From Anaerolineales bacterium UBA6663 (GTDB lineage: Bacteria > Chloroflexota > Anaerolineae > Anaerolineales > UBA6663), in assembly GCA_002455335.1 (NCBI GenBank), contig DKKP01000284.1, forward strand, positions 1 through 15,894: DNA of 15,894 bases. The letters are read 5' to 3'. Below are positions 1-8,165 of this stretch, piece after piece. Position numbers and translations under genes: made by a program. The notes below the pieces were generated by a model that was not told the origin of the DNA, ran no database searches, and saw nothing but the letters and a program-made list of their open reading frames with translations. Within the stretch, counting starts at the first letter, position 1; each line of letters begins with the position of its first letter.

Positions 1-995
1 CCGGGCTGCTGCCGATCTTCGCCAAGCAGGCCTATGCAGCCGGCGGTGCGCCGATCGCGGTGGCCATGGCGCGCACTGTGCTCGCCGCCGGGTTGCTGTG
101 GTGCATCCACCTGCTCTTCCTCAGACGTCATCTCGCCATCTACCCGTTTGCGCTCGGCGCCTGTCTGGTGGCCGGGGCGATCAACGGCGTGGGGTCGTTG
201 CTATTCTATGTCGGCCTGTCACGCGTCGACGCGTCCCTGGCCCAGCTGCTCTTCACGCTTCACGTGATCTTTCTGACCGTGTTCTCCTGGCTCGACGGCC
301 ATCGCCTCACCTGGCTGACGGCGCTCCGCCTCGGGTTGGGGGTGTTGGCTGTGGCCCTGCTGAAGTGGACCGGGACCAGCGACCTCGACTGGACCTCGGC
401 CATCATGCTTGTGGCGGCCGGCGGGCTGTACGCGCTCCACATCTTCATCAATCAGCGCACGCTCTACGACGTACCCGCACCGACTGTCACGCTGTACACG
501 CTGACGGGCATGGCCGTGACGGTGTTCATCGGCTACGTGGCCGTCGGCCTGCCCGCACTGCCCGCCGAACCCGCCGGGTGGGTGCCGCTGATCCTGCTGA
601 CCGTATTCACCCTCGCCCAGCGGCTCACGCTGTTTCTGGGGGTCAAAGAACTCGGCGGCCCGCAGACCATATTGCTCAACTTGAGCGAGGCGCTTGTGAC
701 GATCCTGGCCGCGGCGCTCTTGCTGGGCGAGAGCCTGACCGCCGGCCAGTGGGTCGGCGCCGGGGTTCTGGCCGCTTCGCTCTGGCTCCTCACGCGCGAG
801 GAGCATCTCGGCAACCTGCCCCGGCCCCGGCCCTGGGTGCAACTCTTCGCCAGCCTGTATCACACCCTGACCGGCGGCGCTGAAAGGGCCGGTGCGCGCG
901 CCCACGACCTCACGGGTCACGAACCCACACCCTCGCCCGAAATCGCGGTGGAGGCCGAGCCCGCGGAGCCCGAGGTGCTCGAGGTCAAGCACTGA
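1..995 (+). CDS. EamA/DMT-superfamily membrane transporter, 5' end outside window
   Basis: An integral membrane protein that probably exports or imports a small metabolite; the substrate cannot be told. The reading frame is open from base 3, and residues GLLPIFAKQAYAAGG before the first in-window ATG (base 60) fit the first helix of an EamA domain. The gene therefore starts upstream of the window and the ATG at 60 is internal. About 330 residues are visible: a run of hydrophobic helices in two EamA-like halves, the second beginning near base 390, with the typical GGPQTILLNLSEALVTILAA stretch in the penultimate helices. After the last helix comes a hydrophilic tail of about 60 residues, rich in Pro and Glu, ending EVLEVKH; this is longer than usual for the family and is probably cytoplasmic and disordered. 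Pyruvate kinase follows 122 nt downstream with its own promoter, so the two are probably not one operon. The family is fairly certain; the substrate is unknown. Confidence 0.82.
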   Translation, partial: GLLPIFAKQAYAAGGAPIAVAMARTVLAAGLLWCIHLLFLRRHLAIYPFALGACLVAGAINGVGSLLFYVGLSRVDASLAQLLFTLHVIFLTVFSWLDGHRLTWLTALRLGLGVLAVALLKWTGTSDLDWTSAIMLVAAGGLYALHIFINQRTLYDVPAPTVTLYTLTGMAVTVFIGYVAVGLPALPAEPAGWVPLILLTVFTLAQRLTLFLGVKELGGPQTILLNLSEALVTILAAALLLGESLTAGQWVGAGVLAASLWLLTREEHLGNLPRPRPWVQLFASLYHTLTGGAERAGARAHDLTGHEPTPSPEIAVEAEPAEPEVLEVKH

Positions 996-1036
996 GCTTC
1001 AGGACCCCGTTCAAAGGTCGATAACGTTGGAATAGG

Positions 1037-1042
1037 TATAAT
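1037..1042 (+). promoter_or_regulatory. -10 element (TATAAT) upstream of pyruvate kinase
   Basis: A perfect TATAAT lies in the 122-nt gap between the transporter and pyruvate kinase, predicting a transcript start near 1049 and a leader of about 70 nt. The -35 region is poor: TTCAAA at 1010-1015 would give a 21-nt spacer. The leader carries GGAAGAGA at 1100-1107, a plausible but slightly distant ribosome binding site. Confidence 0.5.
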
Positions 1043-1117
1043 CGCTCGAGCTCAATCCTCACGTAATCGCTTCGGGGCGGCGGACGCACGACCCTGAGTG
1101 GAAGAGACACGACCGGC

Positions 1118-2543
<1,426 letters not shown>

Positions 2544-2548
<5 letters not shown>

Positions 2549-2592
2549 AGCGAGGGGCGGAGAGCGACTCGCTCTCCGCCACTCGCTTTACG
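2544..2592. repeat. 24-bp inverted repeat with heptad-built arms, after pyk
   Basis: Two 24-nt arms (2544-2567 and 2569-2592) are complementary except for one G-A mismatch (2555 with 2581), with one base between them, so a few central pairs must open to form the loop. The left arm reads as CGTAAAG, CGAGGGG, CGGAGAG, CGA: successive 7-nt units each beginning with CG. It overlaps the pyk stop codon. No T-run follows on either strand, so it is not a textbook intrinsic terminator. It could protect the 3' end of the mRNA or act as a processing or termination hairpin. It belongs with the hairpins at 13250-13300 and 14802-14850. Confidence 0.85.
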
Positions 2593-2626
2593 CGCTACGT
2601 CCCGCAACCTCCCGGCGTCATCGACG

Positions 2627-2632
2627 TATAAT
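2627..2632 (+). promoter_or_regulatory. -10 element (TATAAT) placing the transcript start on the ATG of the zinc-ribbon operon
   Basis: A perfect TATAAT ends exactly 7 nt before the ATG at 2640, so transcription should begin at or within a base of the start codon, giving a leaderless mRNA. No Shine-Dalgarno sequence precedes the ATG, which agrees. The -35 region (about 2604-2609) has no good TTGACA match. Confidence 0.65.
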
Positions 2633-2639
2633 CTCTACG

Positions 2640-3428
2640 ATGTCTGCACTCGCCACCTGTTCTCAGTGCGGCGCCGAACTTCAGCCCACACCGGGGCAGG
2701 TTTTCGTCACCTGTGGCAACTGCGGCGCGGCCGTCTACATCGACCGCAGCCAGGTCGTGTTTCACTTTGCCGTCGAGCCTACGGTAAGTGCCGATCAGGC
2801 GCGCGGCCTGCTCGCGCGTTGGATGGCCGGAAACGATACGGTCAAGGACCTTGACCAGAAGGCGGTCCTCCAGTCGACGACCTTCGAGTACTTCCCGCTC
2901 TGGTACTTCAAGCAGAGCGAGGCCAAGGGCTATCGGGTTGTTCTCGAGCCCGCGGCGGCGACGTCGATCAGCGAACTGCGCCGGCTCCAACTTCCGGCCG
3001 GCGACCTGAAGACATACCCAAGCCATCTCGACGGCCAGGCTGTCGCGCCGACCGTGCCCCTTGAGGCGGCCCTCGAATGGGCCAAGGAGCAGGGCGTCCC
3101 ACATGAGCGCATCGCCGAGGCGGCTCTCGTCCACATCCCGCTGTACACCTTCAAGTACGGCTTTAACGGCCAAACCTACACCACGTTGATCGAGGCCGCC
3201 ACAGGCAAGCCGCTGGCCAATCTGTTTCCGGCCAAGGCCGAGGCGCCCTATCAGATCGCGGGCGTGATCACGGCAGCCGTCTTTCTGCTGCTGGCGTTCG
3301 TCCCGGTGATCGGCGTGGCGATGGGCGAAGAGGCCCTGCTGATGGGCTTGCTGGTGTGCTTCGGCCTCGGCGCGCTCGCGCTGTTGCCGCTCTTCGCGCT
3401 CGCGGCCTGGGTCGCGGCCAAGGTATGA
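2640..3428 (+). CDS. zinc-ribbon protein with two C-terminal membrane helices (paralogue 1)
   Basis: Function unknown. The 262-residue protein starts with a zinc ribbon, CxxC at 7/10 and CxxC at 25/28 with 14 residues between the pairs. A helical segment follows ending in RWMAGN (60-65), then FPLWYF (85-90) and a second conserved block, IPLYTFKYGFNGQTY at 166-180 running into IEAATG (184-189). Two hydrophobic helices at about 207-228 and 231-259 end the chain, so the ribbon and globular part are tail-anchored, probably facing the cytoplasm. The next gene has the same motifs in the same order, so the two are paralogues. The start at 2640 is fixed by the -10 element 7 nt upstream. The stop overlaps the next start (ATGA at 3425-3428), implying translational coupling. 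The zinc ribbon is a confident call; no reaction can be inferred. Confidence 0.85.
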   Translation: MSALATCSQCGAELQPTPGQVFVTCGNCGAAVYIDRSQVVFHFAVEPTVSADQARGLLARWMAGNDTVKDLDQKAVLQSTTFEYFPLWYFKQSEAKGYRVVLEPAAATSISELRRLQLPAGDLKTYPSHLDGQAVAPTVPLEAALEWAKEQGVPHERIAEAALVHIPLYTFKYGFNGQTYTTLIEAATGKPLANLFPAKAEAPYQIAGVITAAVFLLLAFVPVIGVAMGEEALLMGLLVCFGLGALALLPLFALAAWVAAKV

Positions 3429-4510
3429 CGATGAGCGCCGTCCCCGCCCCACTTCCGACCGAAGCCCGCGCCCCGGCTCGCCCGACGACCGGTCTGACCT
3501 GTCCGCGCTGCGGCGGCGCGATCGTCGTGCCCGACGGGCAGGCGCTCGTCAAATGCCCGTACTGCGGACAGGCTTCGCTGGTCGAGGGCGAACGCGGTGT
3601 GCCGCGCTATCAGGTGCCGGCCCGGGTCGATCGCGCGGCGGTCGAGGCCGTGTACAAACGCTTCCTCTCCGGCAACCTCTCGATCGCGTTCGACGCCGGC
3701 GGCCGAGCGCGCGTCACCGAGGCCTTCATGGTGTCGGTGCCGTTCTGGGCCTCGTGGGGCCGCGTGCTCGGCTGGGTCTTTGGCCGCAAGCGCGTCAAAT
3801 CCGGCAAGAGCACGCGCATGTCACCGCGTGAGATCAAAATTACCGAAGACGCCGCCTGGACCGGGCCGGCTTGTGATGTATCTGAGTTCGGAATCGGCTA
3901 CATCCCGCTCGACGGACGGCCGCTCGAGCCCTACAACGACGCCGAGTTGCATGCGCGCGGCATGGTGTTCGAGCCGGTCGGCGCGCTGGCCGCCGCCCGC
4001 GAGGCGGCGACGGCCTGGTACGCCGGCTATGCCGCCCGTCGCGCGGATCTGACCGAGGTCGATCAGTCGATCGTCCGCCTGATCAACACCACGTTCGGCC
4101 TGGTGTTCTATCCGCTCTGGGTGCTGCGTTACGAATACCGCGGACGTCTGTACCAGCTCGTCATCGATGGCTACACCGGCGATATCGTCTACGGTCGCGC
4201 GCCCGGCAATACGCTCTACCGCGCCGGGGTGCTGGTCGGCGGCATGTCGGTCGGTTCGCTCATCGGCGTCTCGCTGCCGTGTTCGATCCTGATCGGCGCC
4301 GGCGAACAGGCGCTGCGCAACGGCGGCGTACTGGGTTTCGCGGCCATCGCGGCCGCGGCCGGTCTGGGCCTGATGTACGGCGGCTATCGCGCCTTCCGCT
4401 ACGGCGAGGTCTACGAGTTGCGTCGCTACCGCGCGGCCGCGGAGACCACGGCGCTCACGGATCCGTTCAAGCAGGCCTCCGAGACCATTCAATTGTTGCT
4501 CAACGGATAA
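3425..4510 (+). CDS. zinc-ribbon protein with two C-terminal membrane helices (paralogue 2)
   Basis: Function unknown; 361 residues from the ATG at 3425. An in-frame ATG at 3356 was not used because it would overlap the upstream gene by 73 nt and add sequence ahead of a normal N-terminus. After a Pro/Ala-rich stretch comes a zinc ribbon, CxxC at 26/29 and 44/47, again with 14 residues between the pairs. KRFLSGN (78-84) matches RWMAGN of the upstream protein and VPFW (105-108) matches its FPLW. YPLWVLRYEYRGRLYQLV (229-246) with IDGYTG (247-252) matches its IPLY-to-TG block. Two membrane helices follow at about 266-292 and 299-320, then a basic and polar tail of about 40 residues. A middle insert at about 113-215, with a basic patch RKRVKSGK (121-128), is absent from paralogue 1. 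The start overlaps the upstream stop, and the third gene begins 7 nt after the stop. Confidence 0.83.
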   Translation: MTMSAVPAPLPTEARAPARPTTGLTCPRCGGAIVVPDGQALVKCPYCGQASLVEGERGVPRYQVPARVDRAAVEAVYKRFLSGNLSIAFDAGGRARVTEAFMVSVPFWASWGRVLGWVFGRKRVKSGKSTRMSPREIKITEDAAWTGPACDVSEFGIGYIPLDGRPLEPYNDAELHARGMVFEPVGALAAAREAATAWYAGYAARRADLTEVDQSIVRLINTTFGLVFYPLWVLRYEYRGRLYQLVIDGYTGDIVYGRAPGNTLYRAGVLVGGMSVGSLIGVSLPCSILIGAGEQALRNGGVLGFAAIAAAAGLGLMYGGYRAFRYGEVYELRRYRAAAETTALTDPFKQASETIQLLLNG

Positions 4511-4517
4511 GACACCG

Positions 4518-5060
4518 ATGCCCGCCCTTGTCCCACTCACCTGCCCTCGTTGTCAGGCCGGCCTCGACGCCGAGCCAGAGCAGGTCGTGTTCCTGTGCCC
4601 GACGTGCTCGGGCGCCTGGCAGCTGGATGACTCGCCCGAGAGCCCGGCGCGCCTGTTGCCCCTGACGCTTCGTTACGCGCCCGAGCTGCGCGGATCGCTC
4701 GGGCGGCCGTTTTGGGTCGCCAGCGGTCAGGTGCAGACCGGCCAGCGCGAGGTCCATGGTTGGGGAAGTCAGGAACGCGCCGCTGTCGAGCACTGGGCGA
4801 CGCCGCGCCGCTTCTTCGTCCCGGCCTTCAAATGCGACCTCAACAGCACCCTCGAACTCGGCCGCCGCCTGCTGACCGAGGCGCCAAAGCCGCCGGCCGG
4901 GGCACAAGCGCCGTTCGTGCCCGTCGTCGTGACCGCCCGCAACCTGCGCGGCCTCGCCGAATTCGTGATCATCAGCATCGAAGCCGAGCGCGGCGACAAC
5001 CTCAAGACCCTGCGCTTTTCGCTCGAACTCGGCGAGCCGGAGCTCTGGATCCTGCCCTAG
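4518..5060 (+). CDS. soluble zinc-ribbon protein, third gene of the cluster
   Basis: Function unknown; 180 residues. The N-terminal zinc ribbon has CxxC at 9/12 and 27/30, with the same 14-residue spacing as in the two upstream proteins. RPFW (63-66) and FFVPAF (99-104) echo the proline-aromatic motifs of the membrane paralogues, but there is no membrane helix, so this member is probably cytosolic or bound to the other two. The C-terminal half (about 132-180) alternates hydrophobic residues in a beta-rich pattern and ends ELWILP. It lies 7 nt after the previous stop without a clear Shine-Dalgarno site, as expected of a coupled operon gene. It converges on the permease gene, with 27 nt between their ends. 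Confidence 0.82.
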   Translation: MPALVPLTCPRCQAGLDAEPEQVVFLCPTCSGAWQLDDSPESPARLLPLTLRYAPELRGSLGRPFWVASGQVQTGQREVHGWGSQERAAVEHWATPRRFFVPAFKCDLNSTLELGRRLLTEAPKPPAGAQAPFVPVVVTARNLRGLAEFVIISIEAERGDNLKTLRFSLELGEPELWILP

Positions 5061-5087
5061 ACGGTCAAGCGAATCGCGCTTCTGGAT

Positions 5088-7046
5088 TCACGGGGATGAG
5101 GACGGTCCGCGGGCCCGGAACCAGACCGTGATGTACAACAGGAATCCGAACATCAGATAGCTCAGACCTCGGACGTCGAGGGCCGAGCCAAAGGCGCCGC
5201 CCCCCGGCTGAAATCGGCTGAGCGTATCGCCAAGCCATGGGATCAGGACCCGGTCGTAGAGCGCGATCAGGCCCGCGCCCAGCACGGCCCCGCGCACGCT
5301 CCCCGCACCGCCGAGCACCACCATCGCCAACACCAAAGTTGACACCCGAAAGTCGATCGCATCGGCATCGATATACGTGAAACTCATCGCATACAGCGCG
5401 CCAGTAAAACCCGCCACCGCCGAGCTGAAGACAAAGGCCAGCGACTTGTACCGCGTCAACGCGACGCCGCTGGCCTCGGCCGCCGTTGGGTCAACCGAGA
5501 GCGCAAGCCAGGCGCGACCTGTGCGAGACCGGCGCAACCGCAGGCTGAGCACCACAAGGATCACCACCACCCCTAATGCCAGAAAGTAGCGGGCCGATGG
5601 CGTGGTCAGCGCCAGGCCGGCCACACGGGGCGCAGCCACAGCGCTCAGCCCTTCAGGCCCCGCGATCAGCACAAGCGCGCCGCGCACGACCTGACTCAAC
5701 GCCAGTGTGACAAGTGCGAGATAATCGCCACGGAGTCGCAGCGTGAGCCACCCGCTCAACCCCCCAAATGCACCGGCGCCGGTCGCAGCCAGTGCGCCCA
5801 CAACGATGAACTCCAGCCGGCCACCCGTCAGATCCGCGAGGGTTGCGGCTATGTAGCCGCCCAGACCGAAACCAACCGCATACCCAAGATCCAACAGACC
5901 GGCCATGCCCAGCAAAACGTTGAAGCCGAGTGCCAGCGCCATGTATAACAACAGACTCGTCAGCCCCACCATCGCCGGGCCGCCGAGCGCGAGCGGCGCC
6001 GCGAGCGCCAGAGCCAGTAGACCGACCCAGAGCCAGCGTCGATCCGTCACGGCGCCGACATCGGTCGTCAACGCATCACGCTCGAGTGTGGCGCGCGATT
6101 CAGGCGCCGCGCGCAACAGGACGAGCGCGATCAGCAAGAGCTGGATCAACATTGACGTCGTCGCCGGCGAAAGAAGATAGTCGCTGAATGCGCGCGCAAC
6201 GCCGATCAAGAGGCCGGCGGCCAGCGCGCCCAGCGGGTTGCCGATGCCGCCGAGCAGTGCGGCCGCGAACGCGATCAGACCGCTCGCCGCGCCGTAGGTG
6301 CCATACGGCGCTGTGTAGTAGGCGGCGTGCAGAAAGGCGGCCAGCCCGGCCAGTACACCGCCCAGAACAAAGGCACGATTGACCATAACCGTCGGGTCGA
6401 TGCCCAGGATCTGCGCCGCTTCCGGGTGCTCGGCGCAGGCGCGAATGGCGCGGCCCGACCGCGTGCGGGCGAGCATCCAGGCCAACGCCAGCCCGATGCC
6501 GACGGCCGCCGCCACCACAAACAGGTCCTTTGCGACCAGCGGAGCCCCAAATACCGTAGCCAGCGTTGTCGTCGGTAGGACCTCAGGGATGCTGTCGCGT
6601 GGGAATTCTGGGATCCCGGGCACACTGCGATGTTCACCTGGAATCCAATTCGGCAGTAGATAACGCCAGACGATCCCGCCCTGATACAGCATGAACGAGA
6701 TCCCGAGAGTGGCTGCCAGGGGCGCCAGCCGCGACCGCCCTCGAAACGGGCGAAACGCGGCGCGTTCGATCCCGCCGCTGACCAGCCCGGCGACGGCGGC
6801 CGTCGCGGCCAGGGTCAGCACCAGGCCACCGACAAGGATCGGCAGCGGGCGATCTGGGCCAAGGGCCAGGACCTTCACCAGCGAGGTTGTCACGACAGTC
6901 GCCAGGGCGAAGAGATCACCGTGAGCAAGATTGAGGGTGCGAACCGTGCTGTAGATCAGGCTGACCGCCATGGCGTTGAGCGCCAGCAGGGCGCCGCCGG
7001 TCAGGCCGATGATCAGAAGGCGCGCCACGATCTCGGGCGTGAGCAT
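5088..7046 (-). CDS. branched-chain amino acid-type ABC permease, LivH-LivM fusion
   Basis: One 652-residue polypeptide carries both permease halves of a Liv/HAAT-type ABC importer, normally separate LivH and LivM of about 300 residues each. The LivH half covers about 1-312: SLIYSTVRTLNLAHGDLFAL near 29-48, and RSGRAIRACAEHPEAAQILG at about 196-215 as the ATPase-contact loop. A linker at about 313-337 leads to the LivM half, with GLLDLGYAVGFGLGGYIA (383-400), RLRGDYLALVTLALSQVVRG (437-456) and the second contact loop SRTGRAWLALSVDPTAAEAS at 507-526. LivM normally follows LivH in this order, so a simple gene fusion explains it. The start at 7046 is preferred over the ATG at 7055 because a -10-like element ends 7 nt upstream. 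No livF, livG or binding protein is in the window; ATPases and receptor must come from elsewhere. Substrates in this family include amino acids, urea and short amides. Confidence 0.9.
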   Translation of the reverse strand: MLTPEIVARLLIIGLTGGALLALNAMAVSLIYSTVRTLNLAHGDLFALATVVTTSLVKVLALGPDRPLPILVGGLVLTLAATAAVAGLVSGGIERAAFRPFRGRSRLAPLAATLGISFMLYQGGIVWRYLLPNWIPGEHRSVPGIPEFPRDSIPEVLPTTTLATVFGAPLVAKDLFVVAAAVGIGLALAWMLARTRSGRAIRACAEHPEAAQILGIDPTVMVNRAFVLGGVLAGLAAFLHAAYYTAPYGTYGAASGLIAFAAALLGGIGNPLGALAAGLLIGVARAFSDYLLSPATTSMLIQLLLIALVLLRAAPESRATLERDALTTDVGAVTDRRWLWVGLLALALAAPLALGGPAMVGLTSLLLYMALALGFNVLLGMAGLLDLGYAVGFGLGGYIAATLADLTGGRLEFIVVGALAATGAGAFGGLSGWLTLRLRGDYLALVTLALSQVVRGALVLIAGPEGLSAVAAPRVAGLALTTPSARYFLALGVVVILVVLSLRLRRSRTGRAWLALSVDPTAAEASGVALTRYKSLAFVFSSAVAGFTGALYAMSFTYIDADAIDFRVSTLVLAMVVLGGAGSVRGAVLGAGLIALYDRVLIPWLGDTLSRFQPGGGAFGSALDVRGLSYLMFGFLLYITVWFRARGPSSSP

Positions 7047-7053
7047 GGCGCAC

Positions 7054-7084
7054 ATTATCGACGATTCGGGTCGTGGGGGGTCAA
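7054..7084 (-). promoter_or_regulatory. candidate leaderless promoter of the LivH-LivM permease
   Basis: Read on the - strand, TTGACC (7084-7079) and GATAAT (7059-7054) are separated by 19 nt. GATAAT ends 7 nt before the ATG at 7046, the same geometry as in front of the zinc-ribbon operon at 2640. This would produce a leaderless mRNA starting at or next to the ATG. The spacer is slightly long, and the in-frame ATG at 7055 lies inside the -10 element, which argues against its use. Confidence 0.5.
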
Positions 7085-7104
7085 CGTCCGATTGTTAAAA
7101 CTAT

Positions 7105-7156
7105 AGCCCGCTCGATGCTCACCTCGGTCAAACTGAGGCGAGCGATTGAGCGGGCT
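7105..7156. other. long imperfect stem-loop in the lower-GC intergenic region
   Basis: Outer arms AGCCCGCTC (7105-7113) and GAGCGGGCT (7148-7156) pair perfectly. Inside, GCTC (7117-7120) pairs with GAGC (7140-7143), and CCTCGGT (7122-7128) pairs with ACTGAGG (7132-7138) through one G-T pair, around the loop CAA. About 20 pairs form in total with short internal bulges. It lies upstream of the permease on the - strand and upstream of the response regulator on the + strand, so it could be a cruciform, a protein-binding site or part of a small RNA. The surrounding 7047-7448 holds no convincing gene and has roughly 45-55% GC over 7141-7320, clearly lower than its neighbours. Confidence 0.6.
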
Positions 7157-7295
7157 CCACGTGCAAGTGCAACGACAGCGATCGAAAAACTAACCAGCGA
7201 CGTATCAGAAGTGCGCTTATATGAGAAGAAGATAAGGCGAGACCCCTTGAGGGTCAATGGAGTGGAAGTCACGATCCAGTTATGACCCTGACCCC

Positions 7296-7324
7296 ATGAC
7301 AATTGTCTATGATCAGGTTATGTT
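7296..7324 (+). promoter_or_regulatory. candidate sigma-70-type promoter for the response regulator, with a palindrome on the -35 box
   Basis: ATGACA (7296-7301) and TATGTT (7319-7324) are spaced by exactly 17 nt. The perfect 10-bp palindrome GACAATTGTC (7298-7307) overlaps the -35 box and could be an operator. Transcription would start near 7331, giving a leader of about 118 nt to the ATG at 7449. That leader contains a small hairpin, GCCAG (7356-7360) with CTGGC (7365-7369). A tandem TGACCCTGACCCC lies just upstream at 7283-7295. TATCAT at 7418-7423 is an alternative -10 with a poorer -35. Confidence 0.4.
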
Positions 7325-7448
7325 ATTGGGATACAACCAGCGCCGGTGGCCCGAGGCCAGCGAGCTGGCTGCCAGCAATGGCTTGACCCACGGGACATGC
7401 AGTGTGTTTTGCTCTGCTATCATCGCCGAATATATGGAAACCAGACCT

Positions 7449-8096
7449 ATGACTCGCGTCGTCATCGCCGATGATCACAAACTGGTGCGCAATGCTTTGC
7501 GGTCTGAGATCGCCCGTGAGACCGACATGGAGACCGTGGGTGAGTGCATGACGGGCGATGAGGTGGTTGACCTCGTCGCGCAGACACAGGCCGATGTGTT
7601 ATTGCTGGATTTGAGCATGCCGGGCATGAGCGCGCTCAACGTGATGCGCCAGCTGGCTGCGGCGCACCGCGACACACGGGTCCTCGTCACAACGGCCTCA
7701 GGCGACGCTGAGACGATCCGGGCCTTCCTGCGCAACGGCGCGCTCGGGTACTTCGTCAAGAACGACGATCCGGCGGATATCACTGTAGCGATCCGCTCAA
7801 TCCTGGCCGGCAAGACGTGGGTGAGCGCCGCCGCCGCGGCCGCATTGGCCGAAGCCGACTCGGCTCCGCTCGATCGCAGCTCCGAGCCGATCAGCCAGCG
7901 TGAGGCCCAGGTCTTGCGCCTGCTGGCACGCGGCGCGACAAACGGCGAGATCGCCCAGGCGTTGAACATCGCCGAGGGCACGGTCAAGAACCACATCTCC
8001 AACCTCTATCAGCGGCTCGAGCTCCACAGCCGGGCCGAGGCCACCGCCTGGGCCTGGAAGCACGGCTATGTCGATAAGGGCGACCTGCCGGGCTGA
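7449..8096 (+). CDS. NarL/FixJ-family response regulator, orphan
   Basis: A two-component response regulator of 215 residues: a receiver domain (1-120) joined by an Ala-rich linker to a LuxR-type helix-turn-helix (about 150-212). MTRVVIADDH provides the acidic pair Asp8/Asp9, LLLDLSMPG puts the phospho-acceptor at Asp54, Thr82 is the switch residue, and GYFVK gives the conserved Lys104. The DNA-binding domain has the usual SQREAQVLRLLARGATNGEI and GTVKNHISNLYQRLEL segments. The start at 7449 is chosen because family members normally begin this close to the first beta strand; longer in-frame starts (7257, 7434) would add unrelated residues. No histidine kinase is in the window, so its partner is encoded elsewhere. 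The gene ends 69 nt before comM, which has its own good ribosome binding site, so any shared operon is uncertain. Confidence 0.95.
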   Translation: MTRVVIADDHKLVRNALRSEIARETDMETVGECMTGDEVVDLVAQTQADVLLLDLSMPGMSALNVMRQLAAAHRDTRVLVTTASGDAETIRAFLRNGALGYFVKNDDPADITVAIRSILAGKTWVSAAAAAALAEADSAPLDRSSEPISQREAQVLRLLARGATNGEIAQALNIAEGTVKNHISNLYQRLELHSRAEATAWAWKHGYVDKGDLPG

Positions 8097-8165
8097 GAGG
8101 ACGAATCGAGGACTCGTCAACGCACGCGCGAACTAGACTGAGCCTGCCGCTCAAGGGGGAAGGGC

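Noticed and set aside
5067..5081. Small hairpin AAGCG/CGCTT between the convergent zinc-ribbon and permease genes as a terminator
   Set aside because: Only 5 bp with no T-run; too weak to call.
7073..7302. Overlapping frames of 70 codons (+) and 73 codons (-) in the intergenic region
   Set aside because: Both strands are open only because the stretch is short; neither has a Shine-Dalgarno site or a recognisable domain, and a long stem-loop occupies part of it.
7257..7448. 64-residue N-terminal extension of the response regulator
   Set aside because: Receiver domains begin at MTRVVIADD; the extension shows no domain and overlaps the candidate promoter.
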